From Xanthobacteraceae bacterium 501b (GTDB lineage: Bacteria > Pseudomonadota > Alphaproteobacteria > Rhizobiales > Xanthobacteraceae), in assembly GCA_000378025.1 (NCBI GenBank), contig KB899087.1, positions 558,001 to 622,000 on the forward strand: DNA of 64,000 bases. Direction: 5' to 3'. Shown one piece after another: positions 60,693 to 64,000 of the stretch (within the stretch, counting starts at the first letter, position 1; every line of letters begins with the position of its first letter). The translations under genes were made by a program, and so were the position numbers. Under the pieces are notes generated by a model. It worked only from the letters and a program-made list of their open reading frames with translations. It did not search any database and had not been told where the DNA came from.

Positions 60693-61607
60693 ATGAGCGA
60701 GGGTGCGGTGCGGCTGAAATCGGAATTCCTTGAGGTCGAGATCTCGTCCCAGGGCGCGGAGATGGTGGCTTTGCGCGACCGGCACGGGCATGACCTGCTG
60801 TGGAACGGCGACCCGGCCTTCTGGACCGGCCGCGCGCCGCTGCTCTTCCCCATTGTCGGGCGCCTGCCGAACGACCAACTGCTGCATGACGGGAAGGTTT
60901 ACCCGATGGCGCAGCACGGTTTTGCCCGCCGCCGCGCCTTCACCCTTGAGGAGGCGAGCGAGCAGGTGGTGCGGCTGGCACTTCACGATGACGAGGAAAC
61001 GCGCAAGCAATACCCGTTTGCCTTCTCGCTCACCGTCACCTACCGGCTGGCCGAGGCGACGCTGAGCATCGAGGTCGAGGTGGCCAATACCGGCGAGGGG
61101 GTGCTGCCGGCGAGCGTCGGCTTCCACCCGGCCTTCCGCTGGCCGCTGCCCTATGGCGGCACGCGGGACGACCACAGGCTGGTGTTCGAGAAGGCGGAAG
61201 CCGAAGCCATCCACCGCCCGGTGGGCGGGCTTCTCTCCACCGCCACCGAGCCGAACCCGGCGGTGGACGCGATCCTCGAGCCGACCGATGCGCTGTTCGA
61301 GCGCGACGCGCTGATCTTCCTCGATCTGCGCTCGCACCATGTGCGCTTCGGCGTGCCGGGCGAGCCGGGGCTGGAGATCGCTTTCCCCGACATGCCGCAT
61401 CTCGGCCTCTGGTCGAAGCCCGGCGCGCCGTTTTTGTGCATCGAGCCCTGGGCCGGCTATGCCTCGCCGGAAGACGGGCCGGCCGAGTTCATGGAAAAGC
61501 CCGGCCTGTCGCTGATCGCGCCGGGGGAGGCGAAGCGCTTCGCCATGGCGATCCGCTGGCTGCCGGATGTCGGCCGGCTGATCGGCGCGCATGAGGCGGA
61601 GGGATAG
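60693..61607 (+). CDS. Aldose 1-epimerase family protein
   Basis: A 304-residue cytosolic protein with the galactose mutarotase beta-sandwich (YeaD/LacX type): LLWNGDPAFWTGRAPLLFPI, the catalytic His of MAQHGFARRRAF, and ASVGFHPAFRWPLP with the second His; the base Glu lies in CIEPWAGYASPED. It should interconvert anomers of aldoses or phosphorylated sugars. The ATG at 60693 is preferred to upstream in-frame codons. It is followed by an unrelated convergent gene. Confidence 0.85.
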   Translation: MSEGAVRLKSEFLEVEISSQGAEMVALRDRHGHDLLWNGDPAFWTGRAPLLFPIVGRLPNDQLLHDGKVYPMAQHGFARRRAFTLEEASEQVVRLALHDDEETRKQYPFAFSLTVTYRLAEATLSIEVEVANTGEGVLPASVGFHPAFRWPLPYGGTRDDHRLVFEKAEAEAIHRPVGGLLSTATEPNPAVDAILEPTDALFERDALIFLDLRSHHVRFGVPGEPGLEIAFPDMPHLGLWSKPGAPFLCIEPWAGYASPEDGPAEFMEKPGLSLIAPGEAKRFAMAIRWLPDVGRLIGAHEAEG

Positions 61608-61701
61608 GGTGGATCCAGAACCATGGGATGCTGATTGAATGTAGCTTTATCATCCGTCAGCATCCCGGACGTTCCCGGCCTCGCCCGTCATGTGGTCTCT
61701 G

Positions 61702-62733
61702 TCACCGGTTGGGATTGGGCACTTCGCCGCGCGTTTCCCTCAGCCGGGCGATTTCCGCCCTGATCGGTGCGAAGGGGCCGAAGCGATGTTGCTCCACAGA
61801 GAAGCTGTCGGCATAGGGCGGATAGCCCGCATCCACCGGTTTCAGCAGCAGGTCGGGGAAATCGCGCTCAATGCCAGCCAGTTGGGGCCGAGGTTGTGAC
61901 AGCACGAATGCCGCCACGTCCCAGGCGTCTTCCGGCGCGAGCGTCGGGGCGATCCATGAGGTGCCGTTCGGCATGTTGTCATGCACGAAGTTGGCGAGCG
62001 TGATCAGCCGCGCGGTGCCCGCTCCATCGTTGAAGCTGGCCGGGCCCCACAAGGGCGGGATGGCATAGCCCATGTTCGGCAGCGCCTCATTGCGCCGGAC
62101 GCCGAGGCCATCGCGGCGATGGCAGTCCGCACAGGTGCGGGCATAGACCGCTGCCCCCCGTGACAGGTCCGCCGCGCGATCCAGTTCCGGCATGGCTCCC
62201 GCTCCGGCCCCAATGATCGTCGCATCGGGCGGAATATGGGTCGAGAGGACGTCGAGATAGGCGAGGATCGCCTGCATCGGCCGCTCATCCCGAGGCATCG
62301 GCCGTCCGTTCATGCTGCGCTTCAGGCACTGGTTCACCCGGTCGAAGATCGAGCTGACCGTGCCGGTCCGCGAGCTGTAGGCGGGGTAGTCGGCGGACGC
62401 CGCAACCAAGGGAAGGCCGAATTTCTTCAGGCCAGCGTGCAGGTGGCAGTTGGCGCAGGCCAGATTATTGCCGGCATAGCGGGCTGCAGGGTTGGCGGCA
62501 GCCGGACCAATATGCGCGTAAGTGGCCTCGATGATGGAGCGGCCATAGCGGGCGAGCCGGCCATTCTCGTCATCCGGCAGGGCATCGAACGCCGGGACGT
62601 CCCAAATGACGATACCCTTGCGGGGCGAGGGGGGCGGTTTATCGGTCTGCGCAAAGGCCAGCAGGGTTGAAAATGCCAGCGCAGCGGTGAAGCCGGCGAT
62701 GACCTTTAGGCCGCAAAAACCGTAACGTGTCAT
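61702..62733 (-). CDS. TsdA-like dihaem cytochrome c (thiosulfate dehydrogenase)
   Basis: A 343-residue preprotein with a Sec signal peptide (cleavage near LAFAQ). Two c-type heme sites are present: C93-x-x-C-H97 in ACANCHLHAG and C201-x-x-C-H205 in CADCHRRDG. The N-terminal domain follows the TsdA pattern, including RVNQCLKRSMNGRPMPRDE. TsdA oxidises thiosulfate to tetrathionate in the periplasm, or the reverse. The axial Cys ligand of TsdA cannot be confirmed by eye. No sox genes lie in the window. The ATG at 62733 is used; a GTG two codons upstream is possible. Confidence 0.8.
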   Translation of the reverse strand: MTRYGFCGLKVIAGFTAALAFSTLLAFAQTDKPPPSPRKGIVIWDVPAFDALPDDENGRLARYGRSIIEATYAHIGPAAANPAARYAGNNLACANCHLHAGLKKFGLPLVAASADYPAYSSRTGTVSSIFDRVNQCLKRSMNGRPMPRDERPMQAILAYLDVLSTHIPPDATIIGAGAGAMPELDRAADLSRGAAVYARTCADCHRRDGLGVRRNEALPNMGYAIPPLWGPASFNDGAGTARLITLANFVHDNMPNGTSWIAPTLAPEDAWDVAAFVLSQPRPQLAGIERDFPDLLLKPVDAGYPPYADSFSVEQHRFGPFAPIRAEIARLRETRGEVPNPNR

Positions 62734-62824
62734 GTTCACAGACGACTAGAGTTGCGTCCCGATAATCTCAGACTCCCATACTCCCATATCCAAGGCAATC
62801 GGGCTCGACGAGCGCCGGTTCGTT

Positions 62825-64000
62825 TCACTGCGGCCGGGCATTGCCCCATTGGTCGCCGGGGGGGCCGAACTGGTCGGTGACGTTGGTCAACTCGTCGATG
62901 AAGCGCTGGCACCAATGGTGGATGGTGTTGGTCTCCACATTGTCCATGTTGGTGCGCCAGCGCTGCCGGCGCTCCTCCAACGGCATGGTCAGCGCCCGGT
63001 CCATCGCCGCCGCCATGCCCTCAATGTCGTAGGGGTTGACCAGCAGCGAGCCCTTCAGCTCGTCCGCCGCGCCGGCAAAGCGCGAGAGTACCAGCACGCC
63101 GGGGTCTTCCGGGTCCTGCGCCGCGATGTACTCCTTGGCGACGAGGTTCATGCCGTCGCGCAGCGGCGTCACCACTCCCACCAGGGCGCGCCGATAGATG
63201 GCGGCGAGCGTGGCGCGCTGGAACGGGCGGTTGAGGTAGCGCAGCGGCACCCAGTCGAATTCGGCGAATTCGCCATTGATCGCGCCGCCCAGCTCTTCCA
63301 GCTCGCGGCGCAGCGCCTGATACTCGGCGACTTCGCTGCGCGAGAGCGGCGCCACCTGCATCATCGTCACCTTGGAGCGGTGCTCGGGGTAGCTGCGCAG
63401 CAACTCGCCGAAAGCGGCGAACTTGCCGGGCAGGCCCTTGGAATAGTCCAGCCGGTCGACGCCGACGGCCAGCATACGGCCGGCGAGGCTCTCGTTAAGG
63501 CGTCGCTCCTCGTCCTTGCCGACCGACTTTTGAGCGTCGCTGACGAAGGCTTCGGCGTCGATGCCGATCGGGTAGGCGGCGACGCGGAAGCGTCGGTCCT
63601 TCAGCCCCACCGTACCGCCCGGGGCGATCCAGCCGTGGATCTCGGAGGAGATATAGGTCAGCAGCGCCCGCACATCGTTCTCGGTCTGCAGGCCGACAAG
63701 GTCGTAATGCGAGAGGTCGTCCACCAGCGCCGCATGCGAGGGCAGGCTGAGATAGACCTCGGGCGTCGGCCAGGGAATGTGGTGGAAATAGCCGATCCGC
63801 CCCGTGAAGCCGAGTTTGCGCAGCTCCGCCGCCAGCGGGATGAAGTGATAGTCATGCACCCAGACGATGTCGTCGGGCTTCAGCAGCGGCAGCAAAGCGC
63901 GGGCGAAGTGCTCGTTCACCCGGCGATAGCCCTCCCAGTCGGCGCGGCGGAAGGTCAGCAGGCCGAGCCGGTAATGGCACAGCGGCCAGAGCGTGCCATT
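62825..64000 (-). CDS. otsA: Trehalose-6-phosphate synthase (5' end outside window)
   Basis: The last 391 residues of a GT20 enzyme; the start is beyond the right edge. It begins [11 protein letters not shown], a conserved segment about 85 residues into OtsA. Also visible are [48 protein letters not shown] and [16 protein letters not shown]. It condenses UDP-glucose and glucose-6-phosphate to trehalose-6-phosphate, the first step of trehalose synthesis for osmotic and desiccation tolerance. Whether otsB lies upstream cannot be seen. Confidence 0.95.
   Translation of the reverse strand, partial: NGTLWPLCHYRLGLLTFRRADWEGYRRVNEHFARALLPLLKPDDIVWVHDYHFIPLAAELRKLGFTGRIGYFHHIPWPTPEVYLSLPSHAALVDDLSHYDLVGLQTENDVRALLTYISSEIHGWIAPGGTVGLKDRRFRVAAYPIGIDAEAFVSDAQKSVGKDEERRLNESLAGRMLAVGVDRLDYSKGLPGKFAAFGELLRSYPEHRSKVTMMQVAPLSRSEVAEYQALRRELEELGGAINGEFAEFDWVPLRYLNRPFQRATLAAIYRRALVGVVTPLRDGMNLVAKEYIAAQDPEDPGVLVLSRFAGAADELKGSLLVNPYDIEGMAAAMDRALTMPLEERRQRWRTNMDNVETNTIHHWCQRFIDELTNVTDQFGPPGDQWGNARPQ

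Overview
This 64 kb window is ordinary, gene-dense chromosome from a GC-rich alphaproteobacterium, most likely a Hyphomicrobiales member of the Xanthobacteraceae type (Ancylobacter, Starkeya or Xanthobacter-like; this is inference). The main arguments are the block carB-greA-lpsB-LPS genes-lrp-trxB-lsrB, which matches gene order I know from rhizobia, the fused MrpAB subunit of group 2 Mrp antiporters, DUF992, DUF1328 and HdeA-type small proteins, and strong GC3 bias that opens long false antisense frames. I see no phage, insertion sequence, integrase or CRISPR array.

Layout. 1-3.3 kb: a hybrid histidine kinase fused to a transporter-like membrane half, with its LuxR-type response regulator. 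3.3-7.6 kb: an aldehyde dehydrogenase/DUF779 pair with a good sigma-54 promoter, divergent from an AcoR-type sigma-54 activator. 8-14 kb: a complete six-gene Mrp Na+/H+ antiporter operon with overlapping genes, divergent from a tiny XRE regulator. 14.5-22 kb: a UvrD-like helicase, ilvD and several small exported or membrane proteins, ending in a CAT-anticodon tRNA. 22.5-29.3 kb: SIMPL protein, lipid kinase, and an iron module (Sel1 protein, TonB siderophore receptor, PiuC dioxygenase). 29.4-36.6 kb: SemiSWEET, DUF486, sugar dehydrogenase, GST, aspartate aminotransferase, DUF992, MsrP, a structured small RNA candidate and DUF2380. 36.6-49.1 kb: lsrB-trxB, lrp-LPS genes, lpsB-greA, carB and carA. 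49.3-56.5 kb: yqeY, azlCD, an ArsR/SRPBCC pair, dnaG and rpoD. 56.8-64 kb: an animal-type heme peroxidase, small membrane proteins, MFS transporter, aldose epimerase, TsdA-like dihaem cytochrome and a truncated otsA.

How parts work together. The sigma-54 promoter and the AcoR-like activator make a closed circuit for aldehyde oxidation. The 26-29 kb genes form a ferric-siderophore uptake module. The most promising unannotated item is a minus-strand RNA of about 125 nt at 35.76-35.89 kb with several hairpins, a CU-rich loop and a strong terminator. A perfect 8-3-8 palindrome sits in its promoter, and it lies close to an LsrB/VtlR-type LysR gene. In rhizobia and Brucella that regulator family controls AbcR small RNAs, so an AbcR-like (alpha-r15) RNA is the leading hypothesis. 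Two inverted-pair palindromic elements (REPIN-like) and a tandem TCTTGCGAGA operator upstream of the Mrp operon are further signals. Starts were chosen by Shine-Dalgarno sequences and gene overlaps and often differ from the longest open frame.
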